Part shown: one piece after another, positions 34,701 through 46,700 of the stretch | Position numbering within the stretch: position 1 is the first letter of the stretch | How the letters are laid out: every line of letters begins with the position of its first letter | Assembly (NCBI RefSeq): GCF_032362555.1 | Contig: NC_083520.1 | Location: 1-64,000, forward strand | DNA from: Amyelois transitella | Lineage: Eukaryota; Arthropoda; Insecta; Lepidoptera; Pyralidae | Direction: 5' to 3' | DNA: 64,000 bases | Made by a program: the position numbers and the translations under genes | The notes under the pieces: generated by a model | The model's database searches: none | Told to the model about the DNA's origin: nothing | Seen by the model: the letters and a program-made list of their open reading frames with translations, nothing else

Positions 34701-37700
34701 TTAAATATTTTATGCGACACAAATGACTTGCCGTCATTAAAAGGGTTTGGTAATTCCCTTATAGTACCTATAGGTAAGGCAATGCTACAAGTACAAGTAC
34801 AATCGGTAAAGATATTTGTAGAAGTATTGATAGTACCTGATGAACTACTGAAACATCCTGTATTATTAGGACATACCTTTACTGAACAAGCAGGTATTAT
34901 TATAATCAAAACAGATGAATATTTAGTATTTCAAAAGAAACCTGAAGTTGACTTAGATAACAAAAAGATTAATTTAACTGTCAATTTCGATGTTACTATT
35001 AAGTCTATTAACATGATACCTATAATAACCGATAACCATGTTACCAATAACCACGGCTCTATCGATGTTTATGTAAGGGGGTCTGTTAGACATGTAGAAT
35101 CGTCTAGTTATTTTATAATGCCAGGGTCATATAAAATTATTAATGGTGTTGGTTATATAATGGCTATCAATTTAGGTTCTAATGAAGTAAAGTTGAAGGC
35201 AGGTGAATTATTGACACGAGCTTATTTTACTGATGAAAATAATATCGCTGACGTTAGAATGGTAGAATGTGAAAAGAAAGATCATATTAAGGATTGTTTA
35301 AGAACTGGCAGTGATTTAAGTGTAGATGACCTTAACAAACTTGAAAATTTACTTAATGAATATAGTTGTTGTTTCTCGTTTGGATTGACAGATTTAGGAT
35401 TAACAAAATTAACGGAAATGTCTATCACGTTGAAAGATACCACTCCAATAGTATACAGGCCCTATAGACTAGCATACTCCGAAAGGAGTAAAGTGAAGGA
35501 AATGATCAAAGATATGTTGGATTCAGGTATTATTATTGAGTCAGATTCTGCCTATGCGAGTCCAATTATTTTAGTACAAAAGAAAACAGGTGATCAAAGA
35601 CTCTGTGTTGACTATCGTGCTTTAAATTCTAAAACGGTTAAGGAACATTATCCTCTGCCCAGAGTCGACGATCAAATCGATCAATTAGGTGGATATGAGT
35701 ACTTTATAACATTAGATCTAGCATCGGGATATTATCAGATCCCTATAGAATCAGCATCTCAGGACAAGACAGCTTTCGTTACACCCGACGGACAATATCA
35801 ATTTACTCGCATGCCATTTGGCTTGGCGAATGCGCCATCAGTTTTTCAGAAAACAATCAACAAGATGCTCAAGGATGTCAGAAATGAAGCGTTTGCTTTT
35901 ATGGATGACATAATTATACCGGCACATAGCATTTCGCAGGGAATGGATAGATTAAGAATGGTACTAAATCTTATTAAGGGCGCAGGACTGACTTTAAAAT
36001 TATCTAAATGTGTATTTTTTTCTAAAGAAATTGACTATTTGGGCTTTGAGATTAGCAAAAATGGTGTAAGACCGGGATCAAAGAAAACTGAGGCTGTAGA
36101 AAACTTTAAACGACCCACGAATCAACACGAAGTTCGTCAATTTGTTGGATTGGCTAGTTTTTTTAGACGTTTTGTTAAAAATTTTGCCATAATAGCTAAT
36201 CCGTTGACAAAATTACTCAAAAAGGATAGCAAGTGGCAATGGGGCACTGAACAGGAAAATTCATTTTCTGCTCTTAAATTAGAGTTGGTAAAAAGGCCTA
36301 TCTTAGCTCTATATAACGCTAAAGCAATCACGCAAGTGCATACTGATGCCTGTAAATTAGGCATCGCTGGAATGCTACTTCAGGAGGACGAAGTTGGTAG
36401 ATGGAAAGCGGTTGCTTACTATAGTAGGCAGACCACTATTGAAGAACAAAAATATCACACTTTTGAACTTGAGACACTCGCGGTTATTGCTTCGTTACAA
36501 CGATTCAGAGTTTATGTTTTAGGTCTTAAATTTACCATTGTGACGGATTGCAACGCTTTACGCACAACATTATCCAAAAGAGATATAATACCTCGTATAG
36601 GTAGATGGTGGCTACAATTGCAAGAGTATGATTGCAGTATCGAATATAGGCCGGGCAACCGTATGTGCCATGTGGACGCACTTAGTAGAAATGCAGTGCC
36701 ACAGACATATGAACCTGAGCCTGTTTTCGATATTTTATCGATAGATACGGATGATTGGCTATCCACTATTCAGGGAGCCGACGAAGAAGTTCAACGAATT
36801 AAAAATATATTGCAAGATCCGGAAACGCCTAAAATTAATGAAATTTACCAAAATTATCGTTTAAAAGGAGGGAAAGTTTACAGAATAGTTGATAGTCAAT
36901 TAAGGTGGTTAGTGCCAAGGGGATTTAGGTGGCAGTTATTAAGGAAATATCACGACGAGCTTGGTCATTTTGGGGTGGAAAAGACGTTAGATAAGTTAAA
37001 ATCACTTTATTGGTTCCCAAAAATGGCTAAATTCGTAAAAAAGTATGTTCAGTCGTGTCTGGATTGTAGTTATCATAAAATACCGACAGGAAAGAAACAA
37101 GGGATGCTTCATCCAATCCCAAAGATTGATAAGCCCTTCCATACTGTACACATGGACCACTTAGGGCCATTTGTTTGCAGCAAGTCGAAAAATTGCTATA
37201 TGTTGGTTCTTGTGGAAGCGTACACTAAGTTTGTTACCTTATATGCGGTTAGAAATACAAAGACTAAATTCACGATTAAAGCTCTAAATCATTATTTTAG
37301 TTTGTTCGGGATACCAAGTAGATTAATTAGTGATAGAGGTACGTCATTTACGAGTAAATGTTTTAAAAATTTTGTGAATAATCTTGGTATAAAACATATT
37401 TTAAATGCAGTGGCAACACCGCGTGCGAATGGTCAAGTGGAGCGATATAATCGTACCATATTGGCCTCTTTATCCGTAAAGAATCATAGTTGTAAGGAGA
37501 ATGAATGGGATATGCACTTAGAAGAGATTCAATTGGGTCTTAATACAACCATTAACAAAGGTACAGGGAGGACTCCAGCTGAAGTATTATTTGGGGTTAA
37601 GTTAAGAGCCAAAAGTGAAGGCATTGTTGCTTCACTAATTGATCAGAATGAGTGTCCTGACAGTTTACAAACTATTAGAGAAAATGTTAATGCTAGAATT

Positions 37701-40700
37701 TGTGAAGATCAAGCAAAGCAAAAGGAGAGATTTGATAAAAAGAGGAGGGTTGGTAGAAAATATAAGGTAGGTGACTTAGTGAGGATAGAGAGAGAGGTTG
37801 GAAGTAACAATGGAAAGTCTAGAAAACTTCTAGCGAAATTACACGGTCCGTATAGAATTGTAAAGGTACTCGAAAATGACAGGTATGCGATTGAAGACAC
37901 TCCATTAACCCGAAAACAAAACAGAAAATATGAAGCAATAGTTTCATTGGACAAAATCCACCCTTGGCTGAGCTTTACTCGTGAGGGTATGGCAGATTCT
38001 GACGATGTGGGCTCAGCCGAAGAAGGTGAAGATTCTGATGATATTATTTCAGATATAGTAGACAATAAATTAGATGTAAATGATGTGTCACAAACGGTTG
38101 AAACCGCTGGTGAAAGCGGCGACATTCAGATCCATTAAAGTTTTGTTAATGAAAATTAAATTTAGTTGCAAATGTTAATTCTATAAGAGAACAGTATCTA
38201 GAAACAGAAATTTGAGACTGATGAAGGGGATTAACGATTTTAATTTACTTTTGTGAATACTATGAAGTTATAAAATTAAAGTGTTTGAACGTGGTTAATT
38301 AACATACATTGATAAATTTTGAAAGTGAGTTATATGTTATGTTGTATGATAATGTAGTCAGATAAAATTATTATGAAAAGTCTACACACAATGGAGTCTT
38401 TTGACAATTATGAGTGTGTTAGATTTGATAGATTACCTATGTAAGTGTTGGAAAAGTCTACACACAAAGGAGTCTTTGGACATTTTATGAGTGTGTTAGA
38501 TTTATAGACTAAGTTATATATGGAATAATCCACACACAATGGAGTCTTTGACAATTATGAGTGCGATGGATTTGTAGATTAAGTCGTGAAAGGTCATCAC
38601 ACAATGAGTCTTTTGACAATTATGAGTGTGTCTGACTTTATGAAATGATTGGAATAGTCTTCACACAAAGGAGTCTTCGGACAAATTACGAGTGTGTTAG
38701 ACTTGAAATAATTTTTAAATATATAATATGATGTGAAATGTAAAATTGGATAAGGATCTTTAGCCATATCGTGATGGTAGTTATTTTATTTTCATTGTAG
38801 CAGAGTGTATACCTAATTTGTTGTTATCAATCCTTTAAATTTTAGTAACATATAATTGGTGGAACAATTATATTAAAAGATGGCCGAACGTAAATTTAGG
38901 ATTAAAATATGTTATTCAGTGTACTTCATTTGTTTATAATTCTTAGAATACTATTATAATTAAGTTGGTAATTCATTAAACCAAATTAATAATAAAAAAA
39001 AGACATTAGAGATTTAATTCGGCAATTAATTTTATTTATTTTGAATTTATGATTAAGAAGGTGTCACATCTTTAATTTTGTAATTGAATTGTTCTAAATT
39101 CTAATTTTGTAAAACAGATTTTATTGATATTGGAAAAATTACATTTAAGATAACACATGTGTAAAAAAATGATTCAACGAGAGGACTCCGTTGATACAGA
39201 ATGGCCGACTGTTAGAATTATTTTATTTTAATTTGTTTTATTTTAAAATACTAGTTATAAGGAAAAGGTTTTAATATAAAAATGTCGATGATTAAAAGTA
39301 TTGTTTTTGATGAGCGGCCATTTTGACTGAAACGAATTCATTGCTTGGCGGGCATTTGTATCGTGAGGATTACGATTGGTTTCCGCTGAATAAATTTGAT
39401 TATAATATTAACAAATACTTGTTTTATTCCTGATCACTTCTGAATTATTCTATTACATGATAATGCACCTTCGCACAAGGCCATCATTGTGAACGAATTT
39501 TTAACCAAACACTCAACAAATACCATTGAGCAACCACCATATTCACCAGATATGGCTCCAGCCGACTTTTTTCTTTTTCCTAAACTCAAATTACCACTTC
39601 GTGGCACCCGTTTTCAATCGGTAGAAGACATAAAAGAGAATTCGCGGCGAGAACTGACCTCAATTCCGGAAACAGCGTTTAAAAAATGTTTTGATGATTG
39701 GATTATTCGTTGGCGTAAGTGTATCGTTTCTAAAGGAGCATATTTTGAAGGTGATAAAATAAATTGGGATGAATAACAAACAGTTTGTGTATTATTGATC
39801 TTTTCCTGCTACTTTCTTGACAGAGTAGTATGAAACCTCTACCATAATCATAATATGGGTGATGTTTCATGTAGGTTTGCATACCTATGGGGAAACTACG
39901 GCTTACCTAGTTTTTAAATAAAATGAATTAGTAACAAGATATTGTACAGGCAGTTCCTAAAAACTTCATATTGCATTTCAATTAGGAAATGTTTCGGTCA
40001 ATTGCGTAGTGGTAATAATTGTCATCATGGCACAGAATGACCCGGATTGTAACCGGTAGGGGCATCACCTGTCTGCGCCGATCTCGTCCTGGCAGCCCGC
40101 CCCGGCCGCGCCCGCCGCGCTCTCCGCCTCCGCCTCGCCCGCGACCTCCTCCCCGAAGAATGTTGGATTGGCACATAGCTCCTGTAGCAAAAACACATAT
40201 GGACAATCACGCCTCTTTAAGATTGAGTACGCAGAAACGACATATTTCCATAGACGCATCGATCTTTGCAAACTTATTTCGCTTCAATATCACTTAATAA
40301 TTGTCTTATCTTTTGTTTTCAACAGCACGCTTCCAAAAGCGTCAGTGCAGAAGAAGCGGTAACAAACTGCACTGCAGCATTTTCTTCAAGAAAGTCAACT
40401 TCACTCTTTTCATGCAACTCGGCGGTTAGTTACAAAAAATATCAGGGTGAAAAAAAAATTTCAAAATAAGAGACATATCTTACCTACTGATATGAACGCC
40501 ACTAAGTATAATTAGTAAATATTTAGTTAAAGTGCATAGCAAGCAAATATTATATACTGTGTTTATTATGGTCAGCAAACTGCTACGATAACAATAGACA
40601 ATGCAATGCGCCTGCGCAGGTCGCTCGCCCGGTGTATGCTAATTTCGACCCGAATGTGATAAACGCCACAATTCTTTAGCCTCCAATGATGGTGCAATTA

Positions 40701-43700
40701 CGTTTTGCCACGAAACGAAAACAGATACAATGATTGCGATTATTTTATAAAGTAAAGACACACGTTTCACTATTTCATTTTCTTGTCCATATATCTAGTG
40801 CCTTCAGTCATCAAGAGCTTCATATATCATGACTAAGGTCATATATTTGCAACAGGAGAAAACAGCAATAACAAATAGTGAATGTCACTCACAGTGGTAG
40901 GTAATGTGGCCACAGCGTCGTTCAATGGACGACTCGCGGGTCTACGAACCCATTTTTTATAACTTGACGATTCGCGACGTGATTGTTTTGTTTTATATTT
41001 GGGTCGTCGTCGTTGCTTCCTTGGGGTCCCCTCACGGGCAACTTGCCGGGGAGAACAAGGGAACAGCCCATTTATACGCGAACGTTGACAAGGCACATGG
41101 CACATCATCTCTCTCTTTTAATCATTTCGGATGACAAAACAAAAAAAGATACTCAATTGATATATTTGAATGCTCTATCAAGCTTCCTGAAAAGACGTTT
41201 TTTCGAAGCATTCCTGAAGATTGGAGAAACCTCACATACCTACGGATTTCCTGGCTGCAATACCTAGCTTATAAACGTGAATTTGACGTTTTAACAAATA
41301 ATAATAAGACAACCGCATTATATTGTAATTCCGAAGATTGATGCTCCAGAATGTGTGAGTTACTGTTAGTTGTTGGTTCACGAATTCATAGTTTATGATA
41401 ATGTGAATTCTAGCGAAGCAGCCGCACTGCACCTGTGTCAGTAAGGCGCCCCAATTAAGGTCGTGCGCATGCGGCGGCTAACTGTACCGCCTATCGCCGC
41501 GTAGTTGCGCGTGCGCACTCAGTCGCCGGCAGACCGAACTTGAGGCGACTGCAGTATCAGAATCATCAAATTTAAAATTTAAAATTCAAATCTTTTATTC
41601 ATTATATCACTAAATACCTAATTGTCATATGTTTTGTTTTCACAACATTGGTTGACGTCAAATAAATTACTTAAAACTAAGTTTACTGCCGCTTCCAAAG
41701 CGTCAGTGCAGAAGAAGCAGTAACAAACTGAACTGCAGTATTTTCTTCAACAACTTTATAATATTCCACACTAAGAATAGAAATGAAAAGAAAAAGAAGA
41801 GTTTGGTTATCCCTTCAACAATTTGAATTTCTTGAATTAATTATTTGGTCAACTTGTCTTTAGAAGTCCAGGGAAAGTCTTCGTACAATGATCATCACCT
41901 GGGTTTAGTTTCGGATGCGCCCTCATCGGGAAGGGCCCTAGGAGTCGCTATTATAAGTAATTAATCTTTTCATAACAAGTCTATCGAAGTCATCTAAGTG
42001 AAGTTTTGCTATACGGGCTATAATCATAGTTTAAATGTATGTCACAATACGGTTCACATAATAACCATAAAAGGTTTACGTAATCCAAGACCAGTAAATA
42101 GTGGTGTCGTCCGCGTTGTGTCAGGTGCGGCACATAGCTGCGCGTGCGTCGGCGCTAGCGACTATTATACGCATGTCAATGTTTTTCACGACTAGTCACT
42201 TTGCTTTCCCTTACGTACGTCTCACATACATACATATTATCACGTCTTTATCCCTTTTGGGGTATACAGAGCCAAGAGAAGTGTCGCAGAGACTGACAAG
42301 CCACTTTTAGCTGTATAGCCTAATGATAGAATTGAAATTCAAATAGTGACAGGTTGCTAGCCTATCCCTTTAAAACAATCCCAAGTTTAATAAATCAATA
42401 CTCAGATTACAAAATAACTGTATCCAAATTTGCACATTTAAAATAATAAGTTTAGAAATTATAGGTACTTTAAAAACACCCTAACAATTTTAAGTGTGTC
42501 GAGCTGCTGGTCTGTATATCGTCATGCCCGCGACGCGTTGATGTCTTACGCAGCGAGCGCGGCCACTACCGGCGAGAGCGAATGTGATGCGCGGGAGATT
42601 GACATGTACGTGAGATTCAATCTGGTGCTGGAAGACATTTAATGTTTTGTTGATAAGTCACAAATTTTACAGGCATTTCGTATTTTGGTATAATTTAAAC
42701 CAGAGTACTGTAAGGTGCCCGGTTAAAACGCGTTTTGCACATAAAGGCACCGGTTCGAATCCCACCGCGGCCATATATACCAATGAGTATTTTCGAAGTT
42801 TTGTACATTAGTTTGAGTACTAACCGATACTCTTACATAAAGGAAAACATCGTGAGGAATTCAGGCAGGTTAGGTTGCCCTGCAAACGTTGCGGTAATCA
42901 GATGGGAGTCGCTACGTGTAAAAACTTGATTCACCCAATCCAGGATCCATGGTCAATGGCTCCAGAGAGGTGAGGAGGTAATTACTAACCAATAAGTAAC
43001 ATCTTTTGTTACCTTATACATGCAAATTAATATAATTAATACAATTAATTTTGCATGTATAAGGTAAGGTTGTCCCACTTTAACTACAGTTAGATATCAG
43101 TCAGTCCCGCTCCGGCCCCTCCATCCCCACCCTGTTAATTACTCTTGTCCAGTGACCGCCGGGACTCATCACCTCTCATTACTTCACTAACCACCGATGC
43201 TTACCGCTAATCACCGACCACGGTCTGGCGGCCGCCTCGCACTCGGTTCAGGCACCTGCTCAGCTCAAATATCCTTCATTATGTATATTTGCATGTTATT
43301 CTAATAGGTTGAATGTTTTACATTTACACAACCGTCGGCTATAGTTAAGTTAACAAATAGTAGCACACATACTGGTTTTATTGCAATCAGGTATTTCCCA
43401 ATACTGCATAACGTTGGAACTGTCGTTACTATAATAGAGCACAGCGATTATTAGAAGTAGTCGATCGAACGGTAACAAAAACAAATAATGTGTAGGAAAG
43501 CGTGCGCGGGCGGAAGACGGTGCCGGCGCGGGCGGCCGAGCGCGGCGCCGCTGGGATCGCCGCGATACTTCGCGAACCTGCTACTTACTACGACGAAGTT
43601 TCCATCAAACTCTATTTGCGGCCACGGCCGCTCAAACGCTGGCAGATATAAAGGTACGTGCGCATTAAAACCTGTGCTATTTATAGTTAGATAGTCAGCA

Positions 43701-46700
43701 GCGATCAGCCTCTGGCGGGGCCGGGGCTAATGACACACGAACCAGATTGAAAGATTGTATTACCTCGAACTCCGCGAACACATGTTGCCGCGCTAAATTG
43801 GACAATTTTCTGCGGAAATTACTTTCCCAGGCTATGTATGGTACTACGTGGCGCCTAGCCAACTTAAATCTACGTGAGAGATCACGATGTGCTTCAGCAC
43901 ATCGCAGCAATCAATGCAATTCACTATTTTGAGGGTTAAATAGAACGAATGAGAAAGCGGGCGACGTGGCTAAATACTGGTAAGGTCGTTCTAGCTTTTA
44001 TTACTATTAGTATGCAGAAGATATTGAAAGAAGCGCAGGCGCACGTGCGGTGTGACGTAACGTAGATGTCAATATTGGCGGACAAGTGTGCCATTGCCGC
44101 GCGGCGAGGACGCGGGACAATGGCGAGGCAGCCTCTCATTGTTCACCATTTTACATTATGTAAACACACTAACACAGAATTACTAACAGTCGAAAAAAAG
44201 TTCGCTAACGCGAACGCGCGCTGAAAACAATTTTAAGAGAAATCCAAACGGACAATTTTGAAGGAATTCTTCAAAGTTTTTAGTTACTTACATAAAAATT
44301 GAAAAAATTACAAGCACTTGGCAACCGTGCCGTTGCCGTGTGGTTCCCGGCACCAATACAAAAAAGAATAGGACCACTCCATCTCTTTCTCATGGATGTC
44401 GTAAAAGGCGACTAAGGGATAGGCTTACAAACTTAGGATTCTTTTTTAGGCGATGAGCTAGCAACCTATCACTATTTGAATCTCAATTCCATCATTAAGC
44501 CAAATAGCTGAACGTGGCCATTCAGTCTTTTCAAGACTTTTGGCTCTGTCTAGCCCACAAGGGATATAGATGTGACCATATGTATGTATGTATGTAATTG
44601 GCAACCATTGACAATGTAGCATGCACCAATGGGTTACCTCTGACATGGTGGTGCATATGGCGCTAGTCGAATACGAGGGACACTGCGAGTGGCTTATATG
44701 CGCTTATGACTGACTCCTTGTTTCAATGGGAAGGAGAGTGTACTTAATTGGACGAAGATAACTGACGCTGGTACTCACGTAAGGCCTCCGCCACTGCACG
44801 GCGGCGGCGCGGCGCTTGTCGGGCAGCGCGCGCGCCGGCGGGAAGTCGGGGTCCTCCCACAGCGGGGGGCCCGCGCCCGCGCGCACCCCCGCGCCCGCCC
44901 CGCACTCCTCCGACCCGCTCCAGTATCTGCACATTACCACAAAAAACTTAACTCATGACCCGTGTATTGAACCCCTCCATTTCTACCATAGATGTCGTAA
45001 GAAGCAAAAAAGAGAACAAAATTCTTCAAGTTAGACTGGCCATAGGATCATCTTTTTTATGTGAAGACCCGGGACAAATTATAGAACAATCATGAACACT
45101 GCAAAATCATTATCTAGGTACTGCGCACCAACAAGAGTTCCGGGCAAAGATCTCATTCCCCTCTCCCTTCTCCTTGGGTAGGAGCTCGAATCCCGCCAAT
45201 GACTACGCTCATTAAATAGTTTAAAGTTACTCAGGATGATGTTTACCATTTTTTATTTTTGTTGGTGAATCCCAACTTTCCAATTTGTATTCAGTTCACA
45301 GATGTATAATTTGTTGATGTTTTCAAAGCTGGAGGCGACTTTGGTTTAGAATTTATAAATGTGCGAGCATGTTATCATCATAATAATTGATTGTCAGCAG
45401 TGTGGGTGTGACAGAGCCTCGGTAACATTACCTGGAGAGCGTGGAGTGCTGGTCGTCGCGTCGAGCGCCGCCCACCCCGTCTGTAAACAATCTACATTAG
45501 ACAGTACTGACAGACATACATGCATCAAAATTGGCAGAAATCTAGTATCACGTATTTTACATAGAGAAAAAATATATGTACCTATATCTACATAAGTAGA
45601 TATAGGTACATATAAAACAAGATTGCCAATTCTAATAATTCTCTTATTGATTCTTGTCTTGAAAAACTCTCTTCTACTCAAAAGACTATTTGTTAGGGAA
45701 GCCTTAAATAACATTGCGAATACTGTGAGGTAATAAATCAAAGGCTAGGCGAAAATTTAATGTTGATGTGTAGCCCTGCAGAATATCGGATTTATTTCCG
45801 GTCTACGGCTGCAATAATCGGATTTATTAATATCAGCAACGCGTCGCGAATTACAACGAGAAACATACATATATGTATCTACGAACAGTAACGTTCTGCG
45901 CACAAACAGGAAGGCGGGTTTGATAAGTATTCGTCAAGCTGAAGTTGTGCGTGCCGCCATCGCGTGCCTGCCTGCGCCGCGCGAGCAAGGCGGACGTGGC
46001 GCGGAATAACCAATCGGCGATTATTAACATCGCTGTATTTCCGCAACTGTCTCCCGATGTTCATCTTGGCAGTAATGATCCCGGGCACGGAGGCGCCGGC
46101 GCACGACGCGGCCGGCTCGGGCTGCTCGAACAAATTGCGAGGTGCAGCGGTCGCCGCTTCCGTGCAAATCCATTATTGCACGACTGATGACACCGCGTGC
46201 TTGTAACTGCGATTATATAATCGCCAAATATTATTGAAGTTATCTTTTGGGTTCATTAATACAAAGAACATAGTTCCAACGTTATTTTATTAATTTTATT
46301 GGCAATAATAATGTCGATTGCATCCACACCTCCCTCTGGAGAAGAACCTGGGGCTACCAGTGAGCACGCTCTTGAATTAGATTACTACACGAAACAACTT
46401 CGTCTTACCTCAGCAACCATGCAGAGGCGGACCTAACCCATATTAGTACGAGTAGCATCGTGGTTCCAAATCCAGGTGCCTGCGTGTGCGTGTATGTTTC
46501 TTCATTTGTTTTTCATCGGCATCGATTAGCAATCAACGATTACGTACCAAACTTTGAAAAGAACCGCGAAAGGATTCGCATCGACACGTATACACGTATC
46601 TTCGTCATTTCTTTTTCTCTCCAAGTGAAGAGAATCGCACATTGCAGAGAAATACAAGCACTGACAGACAGACAGGCCAACAAAGCGGGCAGCGGCGGCG

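Larger units (their letters stand above)
29095..39455 (+). mobile_element. Ty3/gypsy LTR retrotransposon, interrupted by Copia
   Basis: Two 246-bp LTRs (29095-29340 and 39210-39455; TGTTAG...CTATTA) look identical, so the insertion is recent. A primer site follows the left LTR (29341 on, TTCAGAAGTGGGATT), resembling the T-arm/acceptor complement of tRNA-Leu/Ser but without an adjacent TGG. Coding region 33277-38138, 3' UTR with tandem repeats, then right LTR. A Copia element sits between PBS and gag. CATG target duplication splits the mariner between the His codon and the second catalytic Asp codon. Confidence 0.93.
28144..39825 (+). mobile_element. Full-length mariner, split by LTR elements
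   Basis: Imperfect terminal inverted repeats: left CAGTCAGAAAAGTATCGGGA, right (reverse complement) CTGTCAAGAAAGTAGCAGGA. TA dinucleotides flank at 28142-28143 and 39826-39827. Without the inserted 10.4 kb the element is about 1.32 kb, the normal mariner size. Transposase: 28338-29094 plus 39460-39776, in phase, about 357 codons including stop. It has an N-terminal HTH (RAYECYKAFKSGRD), a WVYEFD block after GDET, LHHDNAPSH and PDMAPADFFLF. The last two catalytic Asp are 34 residues apart (D34D). Apart from the insertion the frame shows no stop. It lies antisense in CalpC intron 4. Confidence 0.9.
40182..44778 (-). other. CalpC intron 3
   Basis: 4.6 kb without coding exons. Contains repeat family copies at 40326-40410 and 41580-41760, a SINE-like repeat at 42222-42385, a tRNA-derived SINE at 42700-42990, a hairpin at 43011-43065, GC-rich patches at 41450-41530, 42525-42600 and 43490-43580, and a full SINE-like copy at 44325-44598. 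No gene recognised in it. Confidence 0.6.

Noticed and set aside
46311..46436. 42-codon ATG frame in CalpC intron 1
   Set aside because: Too short, no recognised family, no splice or promoter context.
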